A DNA stretch of 64,000 bases from Sordaria brevicollis (lineage: Eukaryota > Ascomycota > Sordariomycetes > Sordariales > Sordariaceae): assembly GCA_033439795.1 (NCBI GenBank), contig JAUTDP010000012.1:1426001-1490000 (forward strand). Reading direction: 5' to 3'. Made by a program: the position numbers and the translations under genes. Position 1 is the stretch's first letter. Every line of letters begins with the position of its first letter. The notes beneath the pieces are model-generated. The model was not told the DNA's origin, did not search any database, and worked only from the letters and a program-made list of their open reading frames with translations. This document shows positions 36,804-48,600 of the stretch, piece by piece.

Positions 36804-37550
36804 AAGGCTACATTGAGCAAAGCTAGGTCACAGACGATGACTGGTTTCAGCACATGTCAACGATGGTCAACGGGGAAAGACACAAGTGAGGATATGAGCT
36901 ACACCTTGGTATATTGGTGACTGGACGCCGATAACAGTAATGTGAGAGAAAGAGGGCTGAGGGAAGAGACTATGGTGAGTTGGTCTGGCTTGGGACGTAT
37001 CCGGCCATGGACCATTGTCCAATAGAAGAAGAAGAAGCGTGCGTTGGGTACCTCTACCTTACGACGGCAGATTCCCACCTGCTCCTTCTTGCTTCCCAAT
37101 TCCAACAACTTCCAAGATCCAATCAAAGTCGCACCTTCCAAGTGGTAAGGCACCCTGCGAGGCTTCCACCTCAATTTATTGAGAGTCGCGAGAAAATTAT
37201 TCTGCACCCAACCAAATCTGATTCTCTCTGGCAGTTGTCACTCGCCACTCGCTTACTGAAGTTCTTCGATTTTGTTGTTTTCCACATCGCGGGGCCATAC
37301 CCCTCTCAATTCCTCTTCCTGACAAAACCAACGTTGCTTGAGCCGGCGGGTTACCTATGCCTCGCCTTGTATTCCCTGATTTATCACACAACTCCCGTCG
37401 AGAGTCACCTGTTTCTTCTTACTTTCATCCACTCTTAACCGGATTGCCACGATTCCAGACCCAACTTATTGCCTTTCTGTCTACCACGCAATAATCGGTC
37501 CTTGCCTCTAGCCATTAATCGGAGAAAACCGTCAGTTCCTCAGCAGCATA
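36804..37550. other. intergenic between rai1 and the HET-domain gene
   Basis: About 750 bp. It should hold the rai1 3' UTR and the former promoter of the HET gene. Nothing else recognised. Confidence 0.5.
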
Positions 37551-39647
37551 ATGGACCCAATCTACAACACATCTCTCGACAGTTCCAGAAGAGAGATTCG
37601 CTTGCTCGAGCTTCTTCCTGCCGACGGCCTTCACGACCCCATCCACTGCAAACTCTACACAGCTCAGCTGTCACTGGAAACGAAGTACACTGCCTTGTCA
37701 TACGTCTGGGGAGACCCGAAAGCTACCTCTACCATCACTGTCAACAACCTGCCTTTCCAGGCCACTCACAATCTTTGCGCTGCTCTACGACGCATACGAT
37801 CTAAATCCAGTCTACCAACAACAGTTTGGGTGGACGCGATATGCATCAACCAGTCCGACAATGACGAGAAGTCCTCTCAAATCCAGCTGATGAGAGAGAG
37901 ATATATCATACTGCCTCTCTTGTCACAGTTTGGCTTGGAGAAAGGGATGAGTACTCCGATATGGCAATGGCCATCCTTGACTTGACTGCATCTCTCGTAA
38001 GGTGTATACGGGAAAAGGGCGAAACACAGGTTCAATATTGTCAGAGTGTCGGTGCCTCAGCTCTCTTCAAAGATTACTCGAGACTCAAAGCACTTCGGAA
38101 ATTCTTCTCTCGACCCTGGTGGACTCGTGTCTGGGTTGTACAAGAAGTGATCGTCTCCCGTTCTGCCACAATACTATGCGGAACGAAAGAATTGCTTTGG
38201 AAGGACTTACCAGATATATTTCTATTTTGGACGCTTCTCTACATCCGACCAGGTAGCCAAAGAGCCGACACCGAGTCAATAATGGAACTTGAAAAACTTA
38301 CTCAAAGAGTCACAGCTTCCGAAATTCATGAGATTGATACACTACCATGACGGAAAGCTCGATCAAGATGTTCGCGACCATCAACTAGGAAGCTTTCCAC
38401 TGCGCAACTTTGTGGAATTAATTCTATTAGAGGGTCAGTCTTTTGAGTCTTCCGATCCACGAGACAAAGTCTACGCCTGGCTCGGCATATTTCGACTTGC
38501 GGGAAAGGCTGTTGCTCTAGTGCCGGATTACCATGCAAACACAGCACAGGTATATGTCAACGCGTTAAAAACACTCATGGACCTGACAGAATCGCTATCA
38601 TTGATGGTGATGTCTAGTGGACTGGATCAGCCCCAAAACCCCATTCCAGATCTTCCATCGTGGGCTCCGGATTTTCGGCGTGAGTACTTAGGAGAAGTTT
38701 CTTGGGGAGATATTGTGTCCTATAATGCTTCAGCTTCAGAGTTGGCCAACGCAGACTTTTCACCAGATGGGAAGATCCTCACCGCCGACACTGCCCTGAT
38801 TGATTACATACACCTTACCGATGTCGATAAGAACGAGAGGACGGGTAGAGAACTAGCCGAGAAGTTATGCCGGTGGATGTACTTTGTGTTACAACACCAA
38901 AGTATGTATAGCAGAGAGCACAGAGAGCAGCTTCCCCTGGCGTTTTTTGAGGCCATGGCCTACCCCGACCAAGTTCTCCCACAGGATAATGACAGGTCGA
39001 TGTTAAATTGCTGGACCGACAAACGCCGCCAAACCAGAGAGGAACTGCGGACAGGCTTCATGGCATACACAGGATACCTGGACCGTACGCAGGATGACGC
39101 CCAGTGGTGTAAAGAACATGACCCGCATGGTTGTTCAAAACACAATCACATATCAGCCATACGGCCAAGAGTTTTGAATTTCTGTCATCGACGCAGCAAC
39201 AACCGACTGCCATCATTTCCAGATGTTGGCGACAGAGAAAATATAAAGCGGTTTCTTGAACTCTAGGGACTTTCCGAAGACAAGGAGACTTCTTTTTTCC
39301 ATCATACACATGAAGAAGGGGGCCGTCCAAAGAATGACAAAGCGATTCGAAATGCCCCTGATGTTCTCCCATTCACCCAACGCGCAGCTAGGTTCACAGC
39401 TGACAAGACGCCCTTCATCACGGAACGAGGCCTTATCGGGTCAGGGTCCCAAGCTCTTCGACCTGATGACATGGTAGTCATCATCCGCGGCTGCCGTATT
39501 CCGCTTGTGATCCGGGAGCATCCGGATGAAGATGGCTCTTTCCAGGTTGTCGGTAAATGTTGTATTGGAGAATTGATGGATGGCAGGATTATTGAGTGCC
39601 TGCTCGAAAACGGGAAGCTCGAGTGGATGTCATTGAACTATAGGTAG
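37551..39647 (+). pseudogene. HET-domain (heterokaryon incompatibility type) gene, broken
   Basis: HET proteins trigger cell death after fusion of unlike fungal strains. The N-terminal part shows HET-domain motifs: YTALSYVWGDP, TTVWVDAICINQSD, then in another frame VTVWLGERDEYSD and WWTRVWVVQEV. A later part has the familiar DPRDKVYAWLGI, and the C-terminal block contains the usual low-complexity-free GxCxIPLVIRE...VVGKCCIGELMDG. Three lesions are visible: one extra GA in the run 37892-37901 (frame change), one apparent extra A in the A-run 38292-38296 (frame change back to the first frame), and an in-frame TAG at 39264-39266 that cuts off about the last 127 codons. The stop could be a CAG-to-TAG change, which fits RIP-type mutation. 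Sequencing slippage could explain the two indels, but not the stop. Confidence 0.8.
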
Positions 39648-41405
39648 ATGACGGGTTTACTCACCATGAGTCCCTTGTCAAATATTTAGCCCAACGGCAT
39701 TCGCACCTCAAAACGTCCAGAGAGAAAGAAGGAAATAAAGAGGGGAATGGAAAATAAGTAGTAGGGACTTAGTTAGTTGTTCGTAGATATCAAAGTCGGC
39801 TCTCTTGCTAACAAAGCTTCATAGGATGGTCCACGGGCATACAATTGCCCGGTTCTCAACATGGCGCCGACTTTTACTTCTCGGATTCATCTTCCACGTG
39901 ATGTGTCCAGCCAGATAAAAACATACCAGATAACATCCATATGTATCATTCATAATTGTTCGGATACTCGCTTCGAGCATACTTCTTGTTTTTGGATGAC
40001 TGTCGCAACGTCATACAAATACACCTGCACGAGCCTCAGCTTTAACCGGCACATGTCATTATTCGTACTACTACTGAAGAGGAGATGGGTACAATATCCG
40101 ACTGGGTTGTTCATGCGTAGTATACAAGCAGTCTTGCTGAAAATATTTCGGCTGTAACTTTCATAAGCCATAGTCTCGATGAATATCTTGGATCTAGCTT
40201 CGTAAAGTCATGATATGACTCAGGGTCCTAATGTTTTCTTCTCCCCAAGCTCTTGGATACTCTGTTCCCACACTCAAACGTCTTAACAGTCTTGGCGTGC
40301 ATGAAATCCGAGTTGAGTTGCTGACAACGTCAAATTTTTGGCAAATTGACCAGCGAAACGAAAGAGCAATTTTAAAAAGTTTTTCTAAATCCTTCAAATG
40401 AAGAAGAAGGTAATAGTTCAAGATGCGCTGATTCTGAATCTAACCTCAAATTTCCTTTATCTCTTCAATCGATAGAGATATTTGCCATTGAACTTTGGGC
40501 TTTCCATTTTCCAAGGTCGATTTGCCAAAAAGTTCAAGTTGTGAGCAACTCAACTCACTTTTAGCGCGTTGCCAAGACTGACAAGACGTTTGAGTATGGG
40601 AATGATGGCCACAACAAGTAATCAAATCTCACAAAACAGGACTGGTCCTTCCAACTATGTGCAGTGTCTCAGTAGTCCAATATCGAAGAGTGACACCGTT
40701 GGACGAAAGCGGACTTCATGATCGGTACTCAGGTACACAGACTGGACGCTGACTCATGATGTTACTGGGCCATTACCCAAGTCTTTTACATTTTGAAGGA
40801 TATACCTAAGGATAGAATGATTTGTAACTATCACGACTCCAATCATCATCATGACCGTCAGCGCCGATATGTATACTCTAGCGGAGCAAGTACAGCTGGA
40901 GCTGGGAGAGCTTAGGTACATGTACAATGTACCCCTGATCCCGGGCTTATCGCCAATATCTTAGCGCCGATCCTGCCCTGGCATGAGGAACCAGGATTCG
41001 GGGTATCTGGGGCCGCGTGGAGTCCAAATGACCCGAATCCGGCCTATCACAGAGCTCATCTGATAGGATTAAGTAGGTACCTTGTTACTGACTCCAGCTG
41101 CCCAGAACCGCCTAGCCCGAGTTGATAAGCGCGTCACCTGAACGGAATGTTGGCAATCGCACCGCCGGCCCATGCTGGTTGCGCTGTAACTGCAGCCTGT
41201 AGCTGTAGCCTATAGGTAGCTGGTACCTGCCTCTAAGCTGCCACTGGGCTGTTTCACCGACCGACCGCCTTCCTTCGTGCATCTGTTGAGTTGCCATCCA
41301 TCACATTGCGTGTCATCGTCTTGTCCTCCTGTCTTCCTCCTCATTATCTTTCTTCCTCTTCTCCTTTCCAACATACAAATCACTTCCCATTACCAGAATT
41401 ACAAG
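39648..41405. other. intergenic with a foldback repeat
   Basis: About 1.76 kb upstream of the aminopeptidase gene. Its middle holds an imperfect inverted repeat (listed separately). No protein gene was found. Confidence 0.5.
40263..40602. repeat. imperfect inverted repeat / foldback element
   Basis: The left arm (40263-40351) and the right arm (40515-40602) are reverse complements over about 88 bp, with roughly four in five positions matching by eye. Shared blocks include ACTCAAACGTCTT, CAGTCTTGGC, GAGTTGAGTTGCT and TTTTTGGCAAAT. The spacer of about 163 bp is AT-rich and contains a smaller near-palindrome around TATCTCTTCAATCGATAGAGATA-like sequence. The arrangement resembles a MITE or an old foldback relic. 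I could not identify a target-site duplication. Confidence 0.65.
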
Positions 41406-43167
41406 ATGGCTCGCACCACCCCCGAATACCTCGCCGCCCGCACGTCCATGATGTCTCTCCGAGCGCAAGCCCTCGAGCAGTCCATGATGGCCTCGCAAAC
41501 ATACTACAACACCCCTCAGCCTCAGCAGCCTCCGCAGCCCGTTCCTGTTGCCAACAGGGCCAATGCGAAGGATCTCAAGCCCGAGGCTTTCACCAAGCCA
41601 TACCTCGAGTTCATGACCGAGAACCCCACCGTTTTCCACGCTGTCGGTTACTTCAAGGAGAAGCTCGAGAAGGCCGGTTACAAGGAGGTAAGCAAGCCGT
41701 CATCACAGCTCCCCGCAGTTGATCCAACCGAGGCGCAAGAACAGGTAACTGACCAAGCGCGTTGTTGGGACGTATAGCTTCACAGCAGAGACTCCTGGTC
41801 TGGCAAGATCCAGCCCGGCGGAAAGTACTTTACGACTCGCAATGGCAGCTCCATCATCGCCTGGGCCGTCGGCAAGGCCTACAAGCCAGGCAACGGTCTT
41901 GCCATGGTCGCCGGTCACATCGACGCCCTCACCGCCCGCCTCAAGCCTACCAGCACTAAGCCTTCGCACGATGGCTATGTCCAGCTCGGTGTTGCCCAGT
42001 ATGCCGGCGCTCTCAACAGCACATGGTGGGACAGAGACTTGAGCATTGGTGGTCGTGTTATTGTCAAGGATCCCGAGACGGGCAAGACCTCTTCCAAGCT
42101 TGTCAAGCTTGACTGGCCTAGTATGTTGCCCCTCCGACCCCTTTTCATCCGATAAAACTAATACATAGATTACAGTTGCTCGTATCCCTACTTTGGCTCC
42201 TCACTTCGGCATTGGTATGACCGGCCACAACAACCAGGAGACCGAGATGACCCCTATCATTGGCCTCGATAACAGCGACATTGAGGGCTCTTCTACCGCT
42301 TCCGCTGAGAAGCCCCTTGGCGGAAAGAACTCCTTCGTTTCTACCCAGCCTCCCAAGCTCGTCAAGCTCATTGCTTCCCAGCTCAAGATCGAGGACTACA
42401 GCAACATCCTCAACTGGGAACTCGAGCTTTACGACTCTCAGCCCGCCCAGGTCGGTGGTATCGACAAGGAGTTCATCTTCGCCGGCCGCATCGACGACAA
42501 GCTCTGCTCCTGGGCCGCCTTCATGGCCCTCCTCCACGCCCGTGACGATGAGGACTCCGGGGTCATCAAGCTCGTAGCGCTCTTTGACGACGAGGAGATC
42601 GGCTCTCTCCTCCGCCAGGGTGCCCGCGGCAACTTTCTCCCCATCACCATCGAGCGCACCATCGAGGCTCTCGTTGCCAACACCAACACCCTCTACCAAA
42701 ACGCCTTCATTGGCGGCACCGGTCTTGGCCCCGGTCTCATGGGACAGACGTACGCCAACTCTTTCCTCGTCTCTTCCGACGTCACCCACGCCGCCCACCC
42801 CAACTTTACCCAGACCAACCTGGCCGGTCACTCCCCTCGCCTAAACGTTGGTGTGGCTCTCTGCGTCGACGCTTCTGCGCACATGACCACCGACAGCGTG
42901 TCCATGGCCATCCTCGACCGCGTTGCCGAGCTTTCTGGCTGCGTTAACCAGAGGCACATGATCCGCAACGACAGCAGGTCCGGCGGTACCGTTGGTCCCA
43001 TGCTCAGCAGTGCCATGGGTGTCAAGGCGGCCGATGTTGGTATTCCCCAGTTGAGCATGCATTCTATCCGCGCCACGACCGGTAGCTTGGATCCCGGTCT
43101 TGGTGTCAAATTCTACAAGGGCTTCCTTGATGAGTGGGAGAAGGTTGATGGCGAGTGGAGGGCTTAG
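41406..43167 (+). CDS. vacuolar aminopeptidase I-like M18 metallopeptidase
   Basis: Zinc aminopeptidase of family M18, closest in my memory to yeast Ape1/Lap4. Exons 41406-41687, 41778-42120 and 42176-43167; 538 aa. Metal and active-site regions are present: AGHIDA (H141, D143), RIDDKL (D315/D316), FDDEEIGS (E348, E349), SSDVTHAAHPN (D410, H413), GGTVGP and the final MHSIR (H504). Ape1-like stretches LEFMTENPT, KYFTTRNGSSIIAWAVGK and ARIPTLAPHFG support the vacuolar branch rather than the cytosolic Ape4 branch. The first 26 residues form a potential amphipathic helix before a Pro/Gln-rich linker, in the position of the Ape1 propeptide that drives cytoplasm-to-vacuole targeting. Codon use is strongly C-ending, as in well-expressed Neurospora genes. 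Confidence 0.9.
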
Positions 43168-43823
43168 ATGTCTTTTTGGGATGTTTGATCTGATTTGATG
43201 TGTTTTCATGATGGAATTTGGGATGGGCATGGGATGGCGTGGTGTTAATGATGGGATTTTAATCTGTAATGAACTGAATGATTTTTTTGGTTAAGAGACA
43301 GATGAGTTGATTGGGCTATGATATGGCATTGTGGTGCGGTCAGGGGAGGGGTGCTATCAGCGTGTTCGAACTTGACATGATATATTAGCATCATTATAGA
43401 GGAAGACATGTATAGACAAGTCCTTTGCGGGGGGAGACTATTTCCCAACCGATACCATCCAGTCCTCGCTCCTTGTAAAAAGGCTTTAACGTTCAACCGT
43501 CCATGATTTAACCTTTACACGACACCATCATCCGCCCAACAACTCAATTGAAGGGCGCACGTAATATTCACTACCCTGGTCTTCTTTGGACAACCAATTG
43601 CAGGAATCTAACATACCCCAAATCCTAAATTCTGAGCTTGTCCTAACTGTCCCTCTAAACCATGCCAAACTAAAGCCAACGGGTATCATCAACTTTGATC
43701 ATGCCTTCCATGCCCATGCTCCTCATCCAGGCCTTCTTTATATCATGCCTCTTATAACTCAATGCCAGCCTGAACTCATGAACGCCCTCTTGTCGTCAAA
43801 CACAGCCGTGCTCATGTCCGGCA
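43168..43823. other. intergenic between convergent genes
   Basis: About 650 bp containing the 3' UTRs of the aminopeptidase and the M50B-like gene. Nothing else recognised. Confidence 0.5.
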
Positions 43824-44732
43824 TCAAAACTTGGTCGGAATGAAATGCTTGGAATCATCCTGCTGCTCGGCCCTCGTCTGCGGAAACGCAGCAATGCCCG
43901 CAATGATGCCACAAGCCATAAATCCCAATGAGATGATGGACCAAATAACGCCCCAACACTGCGACGAGCCTCCATATCTCTTTGCAAACACGCTAGCATC
44001 GGAACTATTGACCTTGCGCAAGATCAAGTCATCGCACTATTGTCCATCATCTGTCAGCATCACCTCCCAAAACCACGAGGGAGAAGAAGGAAGACTCACA
44101 ATATCCCAAACACTATACAGCCCGCTCATCACCCCAATAAACAGCACCACATACCTCAACGCCTCCGCGTGCGCAATAAACCAACACCCGACCAACAGTC
44201 CCACAGCCATCAAGATCGTCGCAATCGTCAACCAATCCTTCCGCCCCCACCACAAGGTTAACAGAAAACATACACCCACAGCAATACTAGCCACTTTGCT
44301 CGCCACGATATTGAACCCGCAAAACGTCAACAAAGCCCCGATCAACGAACTACCCAAATAACCCGCCGGAAGCGTCAGACCGGATCGACCACCTTGCATG
44401 TGCGTAACCCCGCCCTCGCGCGGGTCGAGGCTGATGGAAATTACCCGACCCCCCGTCAAGAGGCAGGTGATGGCGTGTCCGAACTCGTGGAAGGCGATTA
44501 CCAACATCTTGAATGGCCAGAGAATTTGCCGGAGGTAGGGCACGTTCCAGAGGATGAGGATGGCGAGCATGTAGGCGAATATGATGCCGAGGGTTATTTT
44601 TTGGGTGTCGGATTTTAGGGATAAATCGCGGGAGGAGAGGTGGGAGTGGGTGGCTAGGAGGGAGGTTGTTGAGATGGCGAGGGCGGCTCGTTTGGATAGG
44701 GAGGACCCTGAGAAGGGGGAGGTTGGTGCCAT
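43824..44732 (-). CDS. peptidase M50B-like membrane protein
   Basis: Predicted polytopic membrane protein with the zinc-peptidase motif HEFGH at residues 82-86, preceded by one hydrophobic helix (about 46-63) and followed by several more. This is the layout of the fungal peptidase M50B-like family, related to site-2-type proteases. Exons 44732-44100 and 44036-43824; 281 aa. The intron has donor GTGAGT and acceptor TAG and restores the frame as VWDICDDLILRKV. The C-terminal exon carries one or two more hydrophobic segments and a polar tail. Whether it is proteolytically active is unknown; the second metal motif of true site-2 proteases is not obvious. The start was chosen at MAPTSPFSGSS; the frame stays open further upstream, so a longer N-terminus is possible. 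Confidence 0.75.
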
Positions 44733-45404
44733 TTTTGTTGTGTGGAAGTGGACGTCAGGGACGAGATCGAGTCGGCAAGCTAGCGAGCGAAAGGTGTCGT
44801 CGGTAGTTTTTAAGATGCCGGGTGAATTATCAAGACGTTGGTAGGAAAGTTTTGGAGAGGTCGGTGATACCGAGACTTGGATATTTCCATATGTCGAGAT
44901 CGAGATCCTTGTTTGACTATCGACTGTCGACTTGTGAGTCGCGAATTCGCAAAACCCGCAAAACGAAGAAAAAGAAGTCGAGGATGGTTGAATCAGGCCA
45001 GCCCGGTCGGTGTTGTTGAAGAAAAAAAGAACAAACACAAAACAAAAGTGTTTCGTAAACCTTTCAGACTCTATGCAGATGACAACAAGCACATGATATG
45101 ATTGCGCGTCCCTACCTTACCAAGCCCTCCAAGTCTTGGGTTTCTAAGAAAAACCCGAGGACCCCTACTATCCTACTATGCGCCTCTCATCCCGTACATA
45201 CTTGTGTAATGGGTGAGGTGATGTGCGCGGCGGCCTGTGGTCAGGCAGTGGTGGCTGTGAACCTTGACGTCCCGTCCGGTGTTGGTGATTGGTTGGTCCC
45301 CTGTAAGTCAGGCACTGCCGCGCTTGTTCCTTCCCCACTGTACTGCCCCCGGATGGCGGAAGTTTCAGGACGGTGGGGTTCCCCGGCAGCTAGAGGTACC
45401 TTAC
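44733..45404. other. intergenic: M50B-like promoter
   Basis: About 670 bp between the M50B-like start and the target-site duplication of the retroelement. It should hold the promoter and leader of the M50B-like gene. No other gene seen. Confidence 0.5.
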
Positions 45405-45409
45405 CTTAA

Positions 45410-45603
45410 TGTCAGATTGTATGGGGGAATTGATTGATTCTGTGTATCTGTGTGTAACTGTGGAGAATAGGATTCTGGAGTTCTGGTCGGGGGAGCTGGG
45501 GGTATCCCTTATTTGCCAAGACCTTCTAGGTAGCTGGTAGTACTAACCAGCTGTATACTAGTCTATACTATTTTGGCCCAAAATACTACTTTGGAATCTA
45601 ATA
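45410..45603 (-). repeat. LTR (3' LTR in element orientation)
   Basis: 194 bp, starting TGTCAGATT. Its right end AATCTAATA corresponds to AATCTGACA of the other copy after two transitions. It aligns without gaps to 50763-50956, with 17 differences by my count, all transitions. Confidence 0.9.
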
Positions 45604-48600
45604 TACCCCCTTATTCGAAGACCGTTTCGATTACCCTTTTGGGGTCGAGAGTGAAGCTATTTATATATTTTTTATTCCCTTTAATTAATTTACCGTTACT
45701 TCTCTTACTATAATACTTAGATATTTATCCAAATCTTCTATTTTTAGAGTCTTTTTATTATTACCTATTATAACCGGGCGTGGTGGCTTTATAGATATCC
45801 TTAATAGCTCCTTAAACCTCCTATATTCTAGTACTCTAAATACTTTCGTTAATCTATTTGCGGGCATCTCCTTTATCTTTAAGTAATTAATTTTAAAGGT
45901 CTCTTTCTTAATAATCTCCTTTCGAAGCTAATATTGATAAATATTAATATACTTCATTTTAGTAATAAAAGTAGGAGTTTCCTTAGTAAGTACTTTAATA
46001 GTTTATTAGTTATTATACTTTATAGTAGGGATAGGGTCGTTAAATAATTTTATACTTAGAGCCTTAATAAGTCGGTTAATGAATAGTATTTCCTTAATAA
46101 CTTTTTTAATAGTATAAAGCTCTACTTTTATTATTAACGTTACGATGGCGGTTTACTTAGTAATACTTTAATAAATAAATCTATTGCATAATTTAATTAT
46201 AAATCCTTAAAAGCTCTTGCGGTTTATTTTATTATCGGTAAATAAAGCGTTTAAAACTACTTCGAATCGGTTATTATTTTTATAATATAAATACTAATCT
46301 TTAATTGTGCGAAGGTAATAAATAACCTTTTTATTAGTATTATAGTATTTTAGATTAGGATTATAATTAAAACGAATTAGTCGATTAATTAAGAAAGCTA
46401 TATTTGGTCGCGTATTGATAGCGGCGTATAATATAGAACCTACGTTAATTTAGTAGTTTCTAATTTTAATATAATTGGCTAATCTATCGAAGGGTAATAG
46501 TTTTTATTATTTTATTAGTATTATAATAGGTTTATAAATCGATTTTAATAATTTATTAATCTTCTTAATATAGGTTTCTTAGGATAGTTAAATTTTTCCT
46601 ACTTTACGGTTACGGATGATTTTAATATTTAAGAATTACTATAGCTCTTTATTACCGGTTAATTGGTATTTTAATTACAATAGGTTAGTATACTCTTTAA
46701 TTTAGTCCTTATATTCTTTTAAATAGGCGAAAACGATATCGTTAATGTAATATAATATAAATACTTTTTTTTTCTTTATAATATATAGATCTTTAGGAAT
46801 AGTTTTAAATCTTATACCTTTAAACGTTCCGTTCAATTCCCTTTGCTATAGTAAGGGGGTTCGTCGGAAGTTATAGAGCGCTTTTAATAGTTTAAAAACT
46901 TTTCCTTTTTTTCGATATCCTAATAGCATACGTATATAAATTTCTTTATCGATTATAATATTTACAAAGGCGTTTACCGCATCCTATTAAATAAGCTCTA
47001 TATTAAAACGAACTGCTAATATAACGATAATTCGGAAGGACCTTCCCGCTAGGGTAGAAGTATAAATATTAATATTTATTTTACGTTATTAATCTCTTCG
47101 GATTACTAACTTAGCTTTAACCTTATTTAAAGTATTATTTTTATTAAATTTATAAGTATATATTTATATATAATTAAGGATTTATTTCCCTTTAATACGA
47201 AGGATATTTTAATCGACCTTAACCTAAGTTCTTATATCTTTATAGCTATTAAAGTAAATTCATTCTATTTTACGAAACTTTTTATTAAAAGGGTAATTCT
47301 CGAAGTTGTAATAACTCTTTAATACCCCTAGGAGGTTATAGCGGTATAAATTATTTAATTTACCGTATTTGGTTAATAATTATTATACTTTTACTTTTAT
47401 AACCGTTTTAGTAGTTATTTCTATTATTAATTATAATAATCTTCTTATTAAGAAGGTACTCTCTTATAATTTTAATTTTCGAAAGTATTTATCAATTACT
47501 TAATTTAATATAACGCCCGTATATAGGATTACTACGTACGAAGGAGGGGTATTTAACGGCATTGAATATAAATCTATAATAAAGTCGATAACTATTTTAT
47601 CCGGCCCTATAATTTCGTAGATATCCTTAGCCTTAATCTTTTAAGCGGTTTTTTATTAGGAATTTGGGGTTTCTTCTTCGAATATCGTATTTGGAAGAGG
47701 CTCGACCTCAATATCTTTTAGGTAAAGATTCGTTAGCACCCCCTAATTTAGGTCTTATTTATTTATTTTATTTAATTTTTCAACGAACTCTTCGGTAATT
47801 ATTATTTTTAAAGTTACTAAGTCTTCTTTAATATTAATTTCGTCGGGGGAGAATTTAACGCGTTCGTTAAATATTACGTCGTATATTTATATAATTTACT
47901 TCGTAACGGGGTTTTATATATAATATATCGAAGAAGCGTTATATCCGACTAAATAGCCGATCTACGCTCTAGGGAAATACTTTTAGCGACGTTTCTCTTT
48001 CTTTTATACCGTATTAATTATAGAATATACTTTATACCTATATATTCGAAAGTAATTAATATTTAATCGTTATAATTCTTATTAATTATATTATTAAGCG
48101 ATATAAGTATAAAAGCGTTTATATAGGGATTTCTAATTGTAGAAGTATTGAAGTAACCGGTTTAGTAAGTAAATTGCTACGTATATAATTTTTAGCTATA
48201 AATCGATTAGAAATTTTAAATTATTCTTTATAATATTATATCGTTATTTTATTATACCCTTTAAGCATTCTATTCTATTATTTTATTTTTAGGTATTAAG
48301 AATAGAGGGTTCGAATAATATACTTCTTATTCCAAATTTAATTAATATTTCTCCTCAATTAAATTTATTATTATATTCGAAGGCCTTAACTTTAACGTTA
48401 TATCAATATATTAATATATTTATATAATTATATAAAATTAAAGCAATATTAGTAAATATCCGATTCGAAAGGTAGTAATTTTATATATATTTAAATTATC
48501 GGTAAATAATAAATATAAAATATCGGTATTTATTAATACCTTTATTAAATTCGAAGAAATTTATTATAAAGTATTACCCTAATTTATATTTACAATTTCG

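Noticed and set aside
42145..42831. 228-codon open frame antisense to the aminopeptidase
   Set aside because: Shadow frame opposite strongly biased codons; Val/Gly/Glu-rich with no domain.
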